Shown here piece by piece: positions 9,099-20,406 of a stretch of DNA of 37,746 bases. Each line of letters starts with the position of its first letter. Positions within the stretch are counted from its first letter, which is position 1. The translations under genes were made by a program, and so were the position numbers. Under the pieces are notes generated by a model. The model saw nothing but the letters and a program-made list of their open reading frames with translations, was not told the DNA's origin and did not search any database. This DNA comes from an uncultured bacterium. GTDB taxonomy: Bacteria; Bacillota_I; Bacilli_A; RF39; UBA660. Location: assembly GCA_949291455.1 (NCBI GenBank), contig CASEVQ010000005.1:1-37746 (forward strand). The letters run 5' to 3'.

Positions 9099-9490
9099 AC
9101 TTCCCAACCTCCATAATATTTAACAGTTGTTAAAGTACTTTTCGTGGCCATTAGCCATAACTGATAAGATCCTAATGTCTTACTACTATTACCAAAATAA
9201 ACATTTATACCAGTAGGTAACTCATAATAATCAGTAACACCAGCACCAGCAGTTTGACCATAAAGTTTTCCCTGAATATTTCTATCATCGCCAGATAAAT
9301 TGTCAGTAGCTTCTATTTTCCAAGCATATTGTTCATCATTGGTCATTTTTTCTCTTGACATAGTTGCATATCTACCACGAAATGATGGCAAATCAACACC
9401 ATTTATATAAACAAAAAGAGCATCACTTACAAACAATTTAAATCCAATACAAAGAAATAATATAATAACAGAATACTTAATATATTTCAT
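9095..9490 (-). CDS. Small exported protein of an ABC operon (DUF2712-like or lactococcin-972-like)
   Basis: A 131-residue protein with an N-terminal hydrophobic segment (residues 7-27) that may be a signal peptide or anchor. The mature part is beta-rich, with WKIEATDNLSGDD, a Gly/Tyr-rich middle and the end VKYYGGWEV. The layout (hydrophobic start, repeated polar beta strands, conserved aromatic end) recalls the DUF2712 proteins of bacilli and, more loosely, lactococcin-972-type bacteriocins; both lie beside membrane and ABC genes. I cannot decide between them. AGGAGGTGATTAT precedes the ATG. It is the first gene of the operon and its stop overlaps the permease start, so the product is probably the substrate or the cue of the transporter. 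Confidence 0.6.
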   Translation of the reverse strand: MKYIKYSVIILFLCIGFKLFVSDALFVYINGVDLPSFRGRYATMSREKMTNDEQYAWKIEATDNLSGDDRNIQGKLYGQTAGAGVTDYYELPTGINVYFGNSSKTLGSYQLWLMATKSTLTTVKYYGGWEV

Positions 9491-9788
9491 ATAATCACCT
9501 CCTTCTAAATTACTAATAATTTAATTATTTATAAAATATATTATAATTAATTATTTCCATAATTAAAAAAAATTACTCGAATGGTAGATTTATGGCATTA
9601 AATAATATCTAACTAATAAAATAATATATAAAATTGTTTTTTTTACATCAATTATACTAATAAGCTTAAATATAAATATATAAAATACAAAAAGATTTTG
9701 AATATTTATTTTTAAAATAAATAGGGGTTATTCTTAATTTAATGATTATTGTAATCAATCTTTTTTCATAAAAAATTACTGGTTCTAA

Positions 9789-9900
9789 GCAAAAAATGTA
9801 TCTTGTTATAAATTTTTCAAAGACATTTCAAATCAATATAGACCCTATCACAGATAGATACTAACCACCTAAAAGATAAGATTCGTCACCTCAAGTACAA
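9789..9900 (-). ncRNA. Candidate leader or small RNA in the 489-bp gap before the ABC operon
   Basis: The gap 9491-9979 holds no gene. On the - strand TATAAT (9910-9905) could start a transcript near 9900 that contains a CTATC-TGT-GATAG hairpin (9857-9845) and ends in AAATGTCTT...AAGATACATTT followed by TTTTTT (9828-9789). The upstream -35 (TTGTCC) is 20 bases away, so the promoter is weak. It may be an attenuating leader of the ABC operon or an independent small RNA. I match it to no known riboswitch. The rest of the gap, 9491-9788, is nearly pure A+T. Confidence 0.25.
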
Positions 9901-9979
9901 CTGAATTATACTACACATTTTTTGATAATAGGACAACTTTATAACATATTTTTAACATTTGTATAACAAACTTTTATTT

Positions 9980-10774
9980 CTACCTTTTTTTATTTGTATT
10001 TTGTGTTAATGTCATATCATTTATCATACTTTCTACACTTTCAATTTCTTCTCGTGTTATTGTTACTTGTTCATTTCTACGTAATCTCTTTTTAATAGAA
10101 AATAACTTCATAAATATAAATTGTGAAAAGCTCTGAAACTTTTCTTTATCAAATTGATTTAAAAAATTCATATAATTTCCACTAATATAAAGTTCTTTCA
10201 AACTTTCCTTAAATCTACTATAAAATGGCATTAATAATGGAAATGCATTGTCTTGCCAAGAAGTAGTATAAACAACATTCATTCCTAAGTTTTTCAATTC
10301 GTTAATAATATCAAACGTCATTAATTGATTAATCACTTCATTCATGGCATCATTTTCTAAAACAACAACATCCCCTTTTCCCATTTCATAAGATAATCCG
10401 TTAATGACCATATATGGAGATAATGAGATAATATGAGAACCAATCATATGATTCATTTCATGAATTATATGACTGATATCATAGTTTTGAGGTAAAACTA
10501 ATAAATTCAGCTCATTAATATATGCACTTTGTGTAAAAACTTCAATTTTTCTTTTCGATAAAAAATATTCGAGTTTATCCATAGATAAATTTGTAACAAT
10601 ATGAGACAACAAATCTTTGTCTTCTTTTAAGCATGTTGAGTCATACCAAATAATATTAGCATTTTTAACTTTATCTATAATGTATTTAGAATTACTTTCA
10701 TTATAAAAATTAATAAAACCAGAAATAAACATATTTTTATCGTTTTCAAACCTATCAATTATTTTTAGCATCAT
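9980..10774 (-). CDS. Zincin-like protein with HExxH motif, unknown family
   Basis: A 264-residue soluble protein. HEMNH at residues 105-109 (in DISHIIHEMNHMIGSHI) is a perfect HExxH metallopeptidase motif inside a hydrophobic helix, and the following VLENDAMNEVINQLM offers Glu140 or Glu146 as the third zinc ligand. This order resembles ImmA/IrrE-type proteins and other gluzincins, but no family is certain. There is no signal peptide, so it acts in the cytoplasm. AGGAG precedes two consecutive ATGs (10774 and 10771); either may be used. It lies next to the mobilizable element and could be part of its cargo. A long leader with two terminator-like hairpins precedes it. Confidence 0.7.
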   Translation of the reverse strand: MMLKIIDRFENDKNMFISGFINFYNESNSKYIIDKVKNANIIWYDSTCLKEDKDLLSHIVTNLSMDKLEYFLSKRKIEVFTQSAYINELNLLVLPQNYDISHIIHEMNHMIGSHIISLSPYMVINGLSYEMGKGDVVVLENDAMNEVINQLMTFDIINELKNLGMNVVYTTSWQDNAFPLLMPFYSRFKESLKELYISGNYMNFLNQFDKEKFQSFSQFIFMKLFSIKKRLRRNEQVTITREEIESVESMINDMTLTQNTNKKR

Positions 10775-10825
10775 TTTACTCCTATTTAATTCATATTATA
10801 CAACATTTTAAATTTAATAAAATAA

Positions 10826-11012
10826 AAAGTCTTGAAATAATCGAGACCATTACTTGAAAATTCAGCCCATCTGGAGTACATACTCAAGCGAGACAAAAAT
10901 AAACCGAACCATAATGGTTCGGATATAAACTTTCTGGTGCCCTTATGGAAGAAGTACAACAACTTTCAGAACAAAAGAAATGGTTAGTAATAATTATTAA
11001 CTAATTATAGTA
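10826..11012 (-). ncRNA. Candidate structured leader or small RNA upstream of the zincin gene
   Basis: On the - strand a promoter-like TATACTATAAT near 11018 is followed by about 185 bases with unusually many G/C bases for this window. Visible structures: CCGAACC-ATTAT-GGTTCGG followed by TTTATTTTTG (10922-10893), the block GAGTATGTACTC, and a weaker hairpin followed by TTTTTATTTT at 10850-10826. Two successive terminators before a gene suggest either an attenuated leader of the zincin gene or a stand-alone RNA. It is not a T-box, tRNA, SRP RNA or riboswitch class that I know. Confidence 0.35.
10893..10922 (-). terminator. Hairpin terminator inside the zincin leader
   Basis: CCGAACC pairs with GGTTCGG (seven pairs, five-base loop) and is followed by TTTATTTTTG on the - strand. 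Being 120 bases before the zincin start it would stop transcription into that gene unless bypassed. Confidence 0.6.
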
Positions 11013-11048
11013 TAACATAAAATTAAATAAAAAAAACAAAAAATTTTG

Positions 11049-11057
11049 TGTTATAAT
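11049..11057 (+). promoter_or_regulatory. Extended -10 promoter of the small gene at 11079
   Basis: TGTTATAAT, an extended -10 on the + strand, lies 21 bases before the start codon; no good -35 is visible. It is back-to-back with the candidate promoter of the leader RNA on the other strand. Confidence 0.5.
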
Positions 11058-11078
11058 ATAGATGAAGGAGGAATCTTT

Positions 11079-11315
11079 ATGTTAGAAAAAGAAGTAAAAG
11101 ATATATATTTAAGAAAAGCCTGTGCAAAAATAGCAGTATATTATTATTGCGATGGTTATTTTCCAGATGAAAATGGTGTAGAGAAAAAACGTGAAATTAG
11201 TCAAGTTTTATCTACTGAAGAAATGATGGCCATTCAACCATATATGGAATCTATAAAAGAAACAGTAACTAACATTAAATTAAATAGTATCCCTAATTCA
11301 TCAAAATCAAGATAA
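11079..11315 (+). CDS. Small conserved-looking protein of unknown function
   Basis: A 78-residue soluble protein starting MLEKEVKDIYLRKACAKIAV. The start is fixed by GAAGGAGG eight bases upstream; an upstream in-frame ATG at 11046 lies at the promoter and is not used. It contains a Tyr/Cys-rich YYYCDGYFPDENG and a helical middle (LSTEEMMAIQPYMESIKETV). No family is recognised. It is the only + strand gene between the zincin and the relaxase, with a promoter, ribosome site and terminator of its own, so it is a genuine transcription unit. Confidence 0.65.
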   Translation: MLEKEVKDIYLRKACAKIAVYYYCDGYFPDENGVEKKREISQVLSTEEMMAIQPYMESIKETVTNIKLNSIPNSSKSR

Positions 11316-11391
11316 TATAAACACATTCGTTTTGTCAATGTGCAAGTGTGTTTCTAAATTATCAAAAATTTAGTATAAACAAAGAATACGA

Positions 11392-14550
<3,159 letters not shown>

Positions 14551-14567
14551 GCCTAGTTTAAAAACAT

Positions 14568-14834
14568 TTAATTGTTTTTAATATGAACTTCCATATCTTT
14601 TAATTTAATACATTTAGAATAATCATTTATAAAAACTTTATCACTTCCATTAAATATTAAATAATTATTCTCATTGATTGTTATAATATGTGGACTTACA
14701 TAAGCAATATTACTTCCTTTAATATTTATAATACTTCCTTTTTTTATAGAATACTTACAACAAGCAAATCTACATATCATATCAATTCTTTTTAGAACTT
14801 CCTTTTCAACTTCTAATATTTTTACTTCCTTCAT
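14568..14834 (-). CDS. Small hypothetical protein
   Basis: An 88-residue protein, MKEVKILEVEKEVLKRIDMI, with CRFACCKYS (three Cys) at about residues 21-29 and a beta-rich second half (SPHIITINENNYLIFNGSDK). The start has GAGGAG eight bases upstream. No family is recognised. It precedes the recombinase on the same strand, with a 112-base gap that holds the palindrome, and may belong to the element or be the flanking host gene. The Cys cluster might bind a metal, but that is a guess. Confidence 0.6.
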   Translation of the reverse strand: MKEVKILEVEKEVLKRIDMICRFACCKYSIKKGSIINIKGSNIAYVSPHIITINENNYLIFNGSDKVFINDYSKCIKLKDMEVHIKNN

Positions 14835-14861
14835 TAAAACTCCTCACTTTCCTCATAATAA

Positions 14862-14887
14862 CAAAAAAACTAGACAGTACTTCTAGT
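14862..14887 (-). terminator. Terminator downstream of tRNA-Leu
   Basis: ACTAGA pairs with TCTAGT across a seven-base loop, followed by TTTTTTTG on the - strand, 44 bases after the tRNA 3' end. A second small hairpin, CTCGAA-CTT-TTCGAG, lies between the two. Confidence 0.7.
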
Positions 14888-14930
14888 TAATATTTATTAC
14901 TACTCGAAAAGTTCGAGTTTCCTATCAATC

Positions 14931-15016
14931 TGGTGCCTGAGGTGGGACTTGAACCCACACGGTATTGCTACCATCGGATTTTGAGTCCGACACGTCTACC
15001 ATTCCATCACTCAGGC
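14931..15016 (-). tRNA. tRNA-Leu (anticodon CAA)
   Basis: Acceptor stem GCCTGAG/CTCAGGC, anticodon stem TCGGA/TCCGA enclosing the loop CTCAAAA (anticodon CAA, reads UUG), a class II variable arm GGTA-GCAA-TACC, and a T-arm GTGGG-TTCAAGT-CCCAC. The 3' end encodes discriminator A and CCA. The long variable arm fits leucine. It lies 50 bases after the COG2509 flavoprotein gene and has its own promoter. Confidence 0.96.
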
Positions 15017-15030
15017 AAATATATGAATAT

Positions 15031-15058
15031 ATTATATCATATATTTATTTTTTGTGAA
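15031..15058 (-). promoter_or_regulatory. Promoter of tRNA-Leu
   Basis: TTCACA (15058-15053) and an extended -10 TGATATAAT (TATAAT 15036-15031), spaced by 16 bases, lie 15 bases before the tRNA 5' end. Confidence 0.7.
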
Positions 15059-15066
15059 TATCTATT

Positions 15067-16650
15067 TTATTCAAATGGCAAATATTTTTTTATAATACTT
15101 TCCGCTACTTTTATTCCATCCATAGCTGAAGTAGTTATTCCACCAGCATAACCTGCACCTTCTCCGCATGGATATATTCCCAAAATATTAGACATAAAAC
15201 TATCATCTCTTTCTATTCTTACTGGTGACGATGTTCTTGTTTCTACACCAGCAATAATAGTATCATCTCTTGAAAATCCCTTTATCTTTTTTTCAAAATT
15301 ATCCATTGCTTCTTTTATTGAATCACTAACATATTTAGGTAAAATTCTGTTTAAATCAGCAAAGTCATATTCTCCCTTAAAGCATGGAAAAACTTCTCTA
15401 AAAGAACTAGAAACTTTATTATTTTTAAAATCATCTAATAATTGAATAGGAATCTTTCCTTTACAAACTTCATAAGCTTTCTTTTCAATATTTTTCTGAT
15501 ATAATAATCCATCTAAAGCATTATATCCAAAATCGTCTTCATTAACTGTTACAACAATTGCACTATTAGCATTTTGATTATCTCTTTTATGGTTACTCAT
15601 ACCATTTATAACTAAATAACCATTTTCTGATGATGAATTTACTACATAACCACCAGGACACATACAGAAAGAATAAACACCCCTATTATTAGATGCCTTA
15701 TAAACAAGCTTATAACTTGCATTATCTAAATATTTAGAATATTTCCCATATTGTGATTCATTTATCGTATTTTGAGGATGCTGAACTCTAACACCTATTG
15801 CAAAGGGTTTAGAACTCATTTTTATATTTTTATCATATAACAATTTAAAAGTATCTCTTGCACTATGACCAATAGCTAAAATAGTCACATCACAAGGAAT
15901 AAAATCTTTATCATTTATTTTTACACATTTGATTCTATCATTTTCAATTATAAAATCTGTAACTGTAGAATTATACATAAATTCTCCGCCCATATCAATA
16001 ATTTTCTTTCTAATATTAACTATAACATTTCTAAGTAAATCTGTTCCGATATGAGGCTTATTTTTATATAAAATATCAGTTGGTGCACCACAATCTACAA
16101 AAGTATTAAACACTTTTAACATTCTATTTTCACTATCTTTAACTAAAGTATTTAATTTTCCATCTGAAAAAGTACCAGCTCCACCTTCACCAAAAGAAAC
16201 ATTAGAATTATTATTTAATATTCCTAATTCCCAAAATTTCTCAACTGTCTTTACTCTCTCTTCAATTTTTTCTCCTCGTTCGATAACTATTGGCCTATAC
16301 CCACACTCTGCAAGCAAATAAGCCGAAAAAAGTCCAGCAGGACCACTACCAATTATTATAGGTCTATTATTAAGTTTTTCTTTACCACTTTTAGGTAAAA
16401 CATATTTTTCTTCCTTTGCAATAAAAATATCCAAAGACTTATTTTTCTTTAACACTTCTAATTCATTATCTACTATAATATCAACTTCATATATATAATA
16501 AATATTGTTCTTATTTCTTGCATCAATTGATTCCTTTTTTATAATTATTTTCTTTATAGTGCTATCCTTTATATGAAGTTTTTTGGCTATTTTATTTTTT
16601 AAATTAATTTTATCATCCAAAGGAACTTTTAATTGTCTAATTCTAATCAT
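15067..16650 (-). CDS. FAD-dependent dehydrogenase, COG2509 family
   Basis: A 527-residue flavoprotein. The FAD-binding GxGxxG is in IIGSGPAGLFSAYLLAECGY (about residues 98-117), and the C-terminal CGEGAGYAGGITTSAMDGIK closes the FAD site. The N-terminal 85 residues, with charged helices, are the usual extension of this family of uncharacterised dehydrogenases; VSFGEGGAGTFSDGKLNT and the CMCPGG motif are further hallmarks. The substrate is unknown. The start overlaps the end of the previous flavoprotein gene by eight bases. It is the last gene of the scpA-scpB operon. Confidence 0.9.
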   Translation of the reverse strand: MIRIRQLKVPLDDKINLKNKIAKKLHIKDSTIKKIIIKKESIDARNKNNIYYIYEVDIIVDNELEVLKKNKSLDIFIAKEEKYVLPKSGKEKLNNRPIIIGSGPAGLFSAYLLAECGYRPIVIERGEKIEERVKTVEKFWELGILNNNSNVSFGEGGAGTFSDGKLNTLVKDSENRMLKVFNTFVDCGAPTDILYKNKPHIGTDLLRNVIVNIRKKIIDMGGEFMYNSTVTDFIIENDRIKCVKINDKDFIPCDVTILAIGHSARDTFKLLYDKNIKMSSKPFAIGVRVQHPQNTINESQYGKYSKYLDNASYKLVYKASNNRGVYSFCMCPGGYVVNSSSENGYLVINGMSNHKRDNQNANSAIVVTVNEDDFGYNALDGLLYQKNIEKKAYEVCKGKIPIQLLDDFKNNKVSSSFREVFPCFKGEYDFADLNRILPKYVSDSIKEAMDNFEKKIKGFSRDDTIIAGVETRTSSPVRIERDDSFMSNILGIYPCGEGAGYAGGITTSAMDGIKVAESIIKKYLPFE

Positions 16651-17857
16651 TATTACCTACACTCTTTCCAGCTAACATTCCCGATATAAAAGCAAATGAT
16701 AAATTATATCCACCACAGTCACCATCTACATCTAATACTTCACCTATAAAATATAAATTTTTTATTAAATTAGATTCCATACTATACGGATTAATATTAG
16801 TTAAACAAACTCCTCCACTACAAACTTGTGCATCTTTAAAATCTTTAGTACCAATAATTTCTAAATTAAAATATTGTAATTTATTAGCTATTTTTTCTTT
16901 TTCAAAATTACTTAAATCACACCATTTTTTTTCTTTATCAATATTTACTAAAGATAGTATAACTTTCACTAATTTGCTATTCAAAAATCCCATTAAAAAA
17001 TTATCAACACACATATCATTAACAACTTTCTCATGCTCAATTAACCAATTAAAAAAGTTATCTTGCTTATACCATGGTACAAAATTTATAACAACATTAA
17101 CATTTTTTCTATCGTCTAAAAGACGTGATGCAATACTACTTAAATTAAAAACACAGATTCCACTTATTCCATAATCTGCTAAAAGTATTTCACCTATTTC
17201 TTCTTTCAATAATTTATTATTAGAATATAATGAAACAGTAACATCACATCTTACACCACTGCAATTTTTAAAAACTTTTTCTTTAGATAAAAGTTGAACT
17301 AAAGCAGGCAATGGCTTTATAACATTATGACCAAAGTATTTTGCGATTTCGTAACCATTAAAAGAAAAAGTATCATTATAATAAGCATACGAACCAGTAG
17401 CAACTACTACTTTATCAAAAACTAATTTATCATTAATAATAAACATAGAATTCTTTTTATCTATTTTCGTTACATTAAAATCATTTACAACTTTAATATT
17501 TAATTTATTTACCTCTTCTAATAATAAATTTTTAATTGTACTAGCTTCTCTTGACATTGGATAATAATAACCATTCTTTATATAAGGAATTATACCCAAT
17601 TTAGAAAAAAAATTTAAACATTCACTTCGATTATTTTCAGTATATATCTTTTCTAAAATTTCCATATTACTTGAATTATAATGTACTAAATTTTGATCCT
17701 CGTTCCAATAATTACATCTTCCATTTCCTGTTACTAATATTTTCTTACCACAATTATTTCTCTTTTCTAAAATAATAACTTCATTATTATCATTTTTGGC
17801 AAAAATTGCAGATACTAAACCAGAAGCACCTCCACCAATTATTGCTATTTTTTTCAT
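16643..17857 (-). CDS. NAD(P)/FAD-dependent oxidoreductase, HI0933/BaiN-type
   Basis: A 404-residue flavoprotein of the HI0933 (YhiN/BaiN) family. The Rossmann start IAIIGGGASGLVSAIFAKN is followed by the family signature KKILVTGNGRCNY (residues about 40-52), and the end has GEVLDVDGDCGGYNLSFAF. The natural substrate of most members is unknown; BaiN reduces bile-acid intermediates in Clostridium scindens, but that should not be assumed here. The start at 17857 has AGAGG six bases upstream; the GTG two codons before is not needed. It lies 14 bases after scpB. Confidence 0.92.
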   Translation of the reverse strand: MKKIAIIGGGASGLVSAIFAKNDNNEVIILEKRNNCGKKILVTGNGRCNYWNEDQNLVHYNSSNMEILEKIYTENNRSECLNFFSKLGIIPYIKNGYYYPMSREASTIKNLLLEEVNKLNIKVVNDFNVTKIDKKNSMFIINDKLVFDKVVVATGSYAYYNDTFSFNGYEIAKYFGHNVIKPLPALVQLLSKEKVFKNCSGVRCDVTVSLYSNNKLLKEEIGEILLADYGISGICVFNLSSIASRLLDDRKNVNVVINFVPWYKQDNFFNWLIEHEKVVNDMCVDNFLMGFLNSKLVKVILSLVNIDKEKKWCDLSNFEKEKIANKLQYFNLEIIGTKDFKDAQVCSGGVCLTNINPYSMESNLIKNLYFIGEVLDVDGDCGGYNLSFAFISGMLAGKSVGNND

Positions 17858-17871
17858 AAACACCTCTATTA

Positions 17872-18438
17872 TTAACTATTTTCTTTATACTTAGAATCAT
17901 ATAAATTAGTTTCTAATAATTCATCATTTTTCTTAATTTCCTCAAATTTTGGTAATTGTTCTTTAGAAGAAAGTCCAAAATAATCCAAAAAATCTCTCGT
18001 TGTTGCATATAAAGTAGGTCTACCAATTAATTCACTTTTTCCAACTTCTTTTAAAAATCCTTTAGCCACTAATCTTCTTATTATATCCCTACTATTAACC
18101 CCTCTTATTTCATCTACTCCTTGAACTGTTAAAGGTTCATTATATGCAACTATTGCTAAAGTTTCCAAAGCAGCTTGTGACAACGTGTTAGTCTCTGGAT
18201 TTTCAATTAATTTTTGATAATACTCTTTATGTTCCTTTTTTGTTGTTAACTTAAAAGAATTACCTAAAAAACTAATCTGAATACCATATTTATCATCTTC
18301 ATATCTACTTTTTAGTGATAAAAGTAATTCTTTAGCAGTATCAGTATCAATACTTAAAATATCTTCTATTTGTGAAAGTGTCAATCCTTCATCACCAACA
18401 GCAAAAAGTAAGCCTTCTAAAATACCTTCTTTATTCAT
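17872..18438 (-). CDS. scpB: Segregation and condensation protein B
   Basis: ScpB dimers bind the kleisin ScpA in the SMC condensin that compacts and separates the chromosome. The 188-residue protein has the two winged helices of the family: ILEGLLFAVGDEGLTLSQIE at the start, and SQAALETLAIVAYNEPLTVQ with VDEIRGVNS and LIGRPTLYATT in the second domain. It overlaps scpA by eight bases, the usual pairing. Confidence 0.95.
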   Translation of the reverse strand: MNKEGILEGLLFAVGDEGLTLSQIEDILSIDTDTAKELLLSLKSRYEDDKYGIQISFLGNSFKLTTKKEHKEYYQKLIENPETNTLSQAALETLAIVAYNEPLTVQGVDEIRGVNSRDIIRRLVAKGFLKEVGKSELIGRPTLYATTRDFLDYFGLSSKEQLPKFEEIKKNDELLETNLYDSKYKENS

Positions 18439-19150
18439 AATTTACCTCACAAATAATTTCACCAAATCTATTTTCTTGAAATATTTTAATTTCTCTTTTT
18501 TTAGCCATCTCTAATATAGCCAAAAAAGTAGCAACAACATATTCTTTTGTAAATTTATCAAATAAGTCAAAAAAATTAACTTTATTTTTTATTTTTAATG
18601 TCTTTCTAATTGCAATTATTTTTTCTTCTACAGAAATCTCTTTAGTAGTAACTTTCGTATTCAAAGGTTTCTCAAGTTCCTTTCTTTCTAAAAACTTTTT
18701 AAAAGCATCCATTAAATCATCTATTGTAATATCACTATTTGCCATATTAATATTTTCATCTTTATACTTATCTAATTTTTCTGGTATTTTTGTATAAATA
18801 AGTTTTCTTTCTTTCTCTAAAATTCTAAATTGCTCTGTTAAATCTTTATATCTTTGATATTCAACTAATCTATTAATTAATCTTTCTTTTGGGTCCTCTT
18901 CAACATCTTCTTCATCATTCTGATTTGGTAACAATAGCTTTGATTTCATTTCTAAAAGTTCACTTGCCATAACTAAATAACTACTTGCAATATCTAAATT
19001 CATTTTTTCCATTTTTTCAATAAAATTCAAATATTCATCAATAATTATTTCTATTTTTAAATTTAACAAGTCCATCTTTTTTTCTTTTATTAAATGCAAT
19101 AATAAATCTAAAGGTCCTTCAAAATCATCTATTTTTAAAGTAATCTCCAT
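18431..19150 (-). CDS. scpA: Segregation and condensation protein A (kleisin)
   Basis: ScpA links the heads of the SMC dimer. Its N-terminal family signature is clear: IDDFEGPLDLLLHLIKEKKM, then YLVMASELLEMKSKLLLP. The C-terminal winged helix VVATFLAILEMAKKREI and the end are also typical. Length 239. Start at 19150, because AGGA lies seven bases upstream; the ATG at 19168 has no ribosome site. It is the first gene of the operon scpA-scpB-HI0933-COG2509. Confidence 0.95.
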   Translation of the reverse strand: MEITLKIDDFEGPLDLLLHLIKEKKMDLLNLKIEIIIDEYLNFIEKMEKMNLDIASSYLVMASELLEMKSKLLLPNQNDEEDVEEDPKERLINRLVEYQRYKDLTEQFRILEKERKLIYTKIPEKLDKYKDENINMANSDITIDDLMDAFKKFLERKELEKPLNTKVTTKEISVEEKIIAIRKTLKIKNKVNFFDLFDKFTKEYVVATFLAILEMAKKREIKIFQENRFGEIICEVNYE

Positions 19151-19185
19151 AATAATTCCTACTTCCATTATTAATAAACATAGCT

Positions 19186-19215
19186 ATTATAACACAAATA
19201 AGCGATTTAAAACAA
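19186..19215 (-). promoter_or_regulatory. Promoter of the scpA operon
   Basis: TTGTTT (19215-19210) and an extended -10 TGTTATAAT (TATAAT 19191-19186), spaced by 18 bases, lie 36 bases before the scpA start. Confidence 0.7.
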
Positions 19216-19264
19216 TAACGGAAAACAATTAATCACAAATAGCCAAAAAGCTAAAAAATATAAA

Positions 19265-19298
19265 AATACTAAATAATTATTACTAATCATTTAGTATT
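19265..19298 (-). terminator. Terminator of the TPR gene
   Basis: AATACTAAAT and ATTTAGTATT form a ten-pair stem with a 14-base loop, followed on the - strand by TTTATATTTTTT. It lies 33 bases after the restored stop of the frameshifted TPR gene. Confidence 0.65.
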
Positions 19299-19330
19299 AA
19301 CTTTATAATAACATTACAAATAACAAGTAA

Positions 19331-20193
19331 TTAATTTTTTCTATCGTAAACTAATCTCTTAACATCATTTCTTGAAGATTTTTTTCTAGTGTCGATAACT
19401 GGATACATTGTAATAATATCTTTTGTATTTGGAAAAGTAATAACCTCAACACAACTTGTTTCAACACCATTATTAACCCCTATTACATAATCACAATCAA
19501 CTTTATATTTATCTGTAAAATTTGATTGATCTGGAATTGCTTCAGAAATACTTCTTTCAATAGAAGAAAAAATATCTTCAATATCAGTTGATTCAAAAAA
19601 TACAGAATGCGATTTTTAAAATCATTTTCATCAAGATGAACTTTTATATGATTAATTGCTGCTTCTCTATTATAATCTAATAATTGCAAACAAAAGTAAT
19701 TTTTATTTTGCTTTTTATCAGTTTCAGTTAATAAATTTAACTTATATTTTAAATAAAAAACAATATTACTTAACTTATTATCTTCTATTAATTTTGAATT
19801 ATAAATTGCATTCAAAAGTTGGCTTGCTTCTTCATAGTTATCTTCTCTAATATATAAAAATAATAATTCTTGAATTGCATAAATCCAATTTGTCGATTCT
19901 AACAATTCATTAAAACATGATTTGGCTTCTTCATAATTTCCTACACTCGCTTCTAATCTTCCTAATTCTAGCATTGCATACGTCCAATTTGACGTATAAA
20001 GTAATTCTAAGAGGTAATTACGACCCTCAAATAAAGTATCTTTAAATTTTATCAACACTCTTGCTAATTCAAATTTAATAATATTATCAAAAGGTTCTTC
20101 CGTATATAGCTTTCTTAATATATATATAGCATCTTTGTACTTTTTTCTTTTTATAAGTGCCTTTGCATTTAAAAATTCATCATAATTTTTCAT
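19331..20193 (-). pseudogene. TPR-like repeat protein with a one-base frameshift
   Basis: The first ~190 residues hold tetratricopeptide-like helices; three copies share the pattern WxYAxxEL (NWTYAMLELGRLEASVGNYE, NWIYAIQELLFLYIREDNYE). After LDENDFK the frame breaks at the five-T run 19613-19617 (five A on the coding strand). Adding one A gives KSHSVFFESTDIED and an uninterrupted, clearly protein-like continuation (DYVIGVNNGVETSCVEVIT, ITMYPVIDTRKKSSR) to a TAA at 19331, giving about 287 residues. In the unshifted frame the protein ends in a low-complexity tail at 19483. Either the gene is broken, it slips at the A-run, or the run was misread. Start at 20193 (MKNYDEF). The function is unknown. 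Confidence 0.75.
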
Positions 20194-20406
20194 AACACAC
20201 CACACAAAAATTTATACGCTATTATATATTATTTTTCTATATTTTACAAGAAAAATAGTAATTAATAAATTTGACATATAAAATAATTATGCATCAAAAC
20301 ATATAAAAAATTATTTCAATTTTCTAATAAAAATAAGATTAATAAATTAAATAATTTCCAAGTAACTTTTTGAATACTACCATGTAATAATAAATCACAT
20401 ATAATT

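Noticed and set aside
9980-10774. Calling the HExxH protein ImmA/IrrE
   Set aside because: Only the HExxH motif and a following Glu are shared; size and flanking sequence do not match well enough.
14933-15151. An open + strand frame of 72 codons starting MPEVGLEPTRYCYHRIL
   Set aside because: It runs antisense through tRNA-Leu; this text is the well-known false translation of a tRNA complement.
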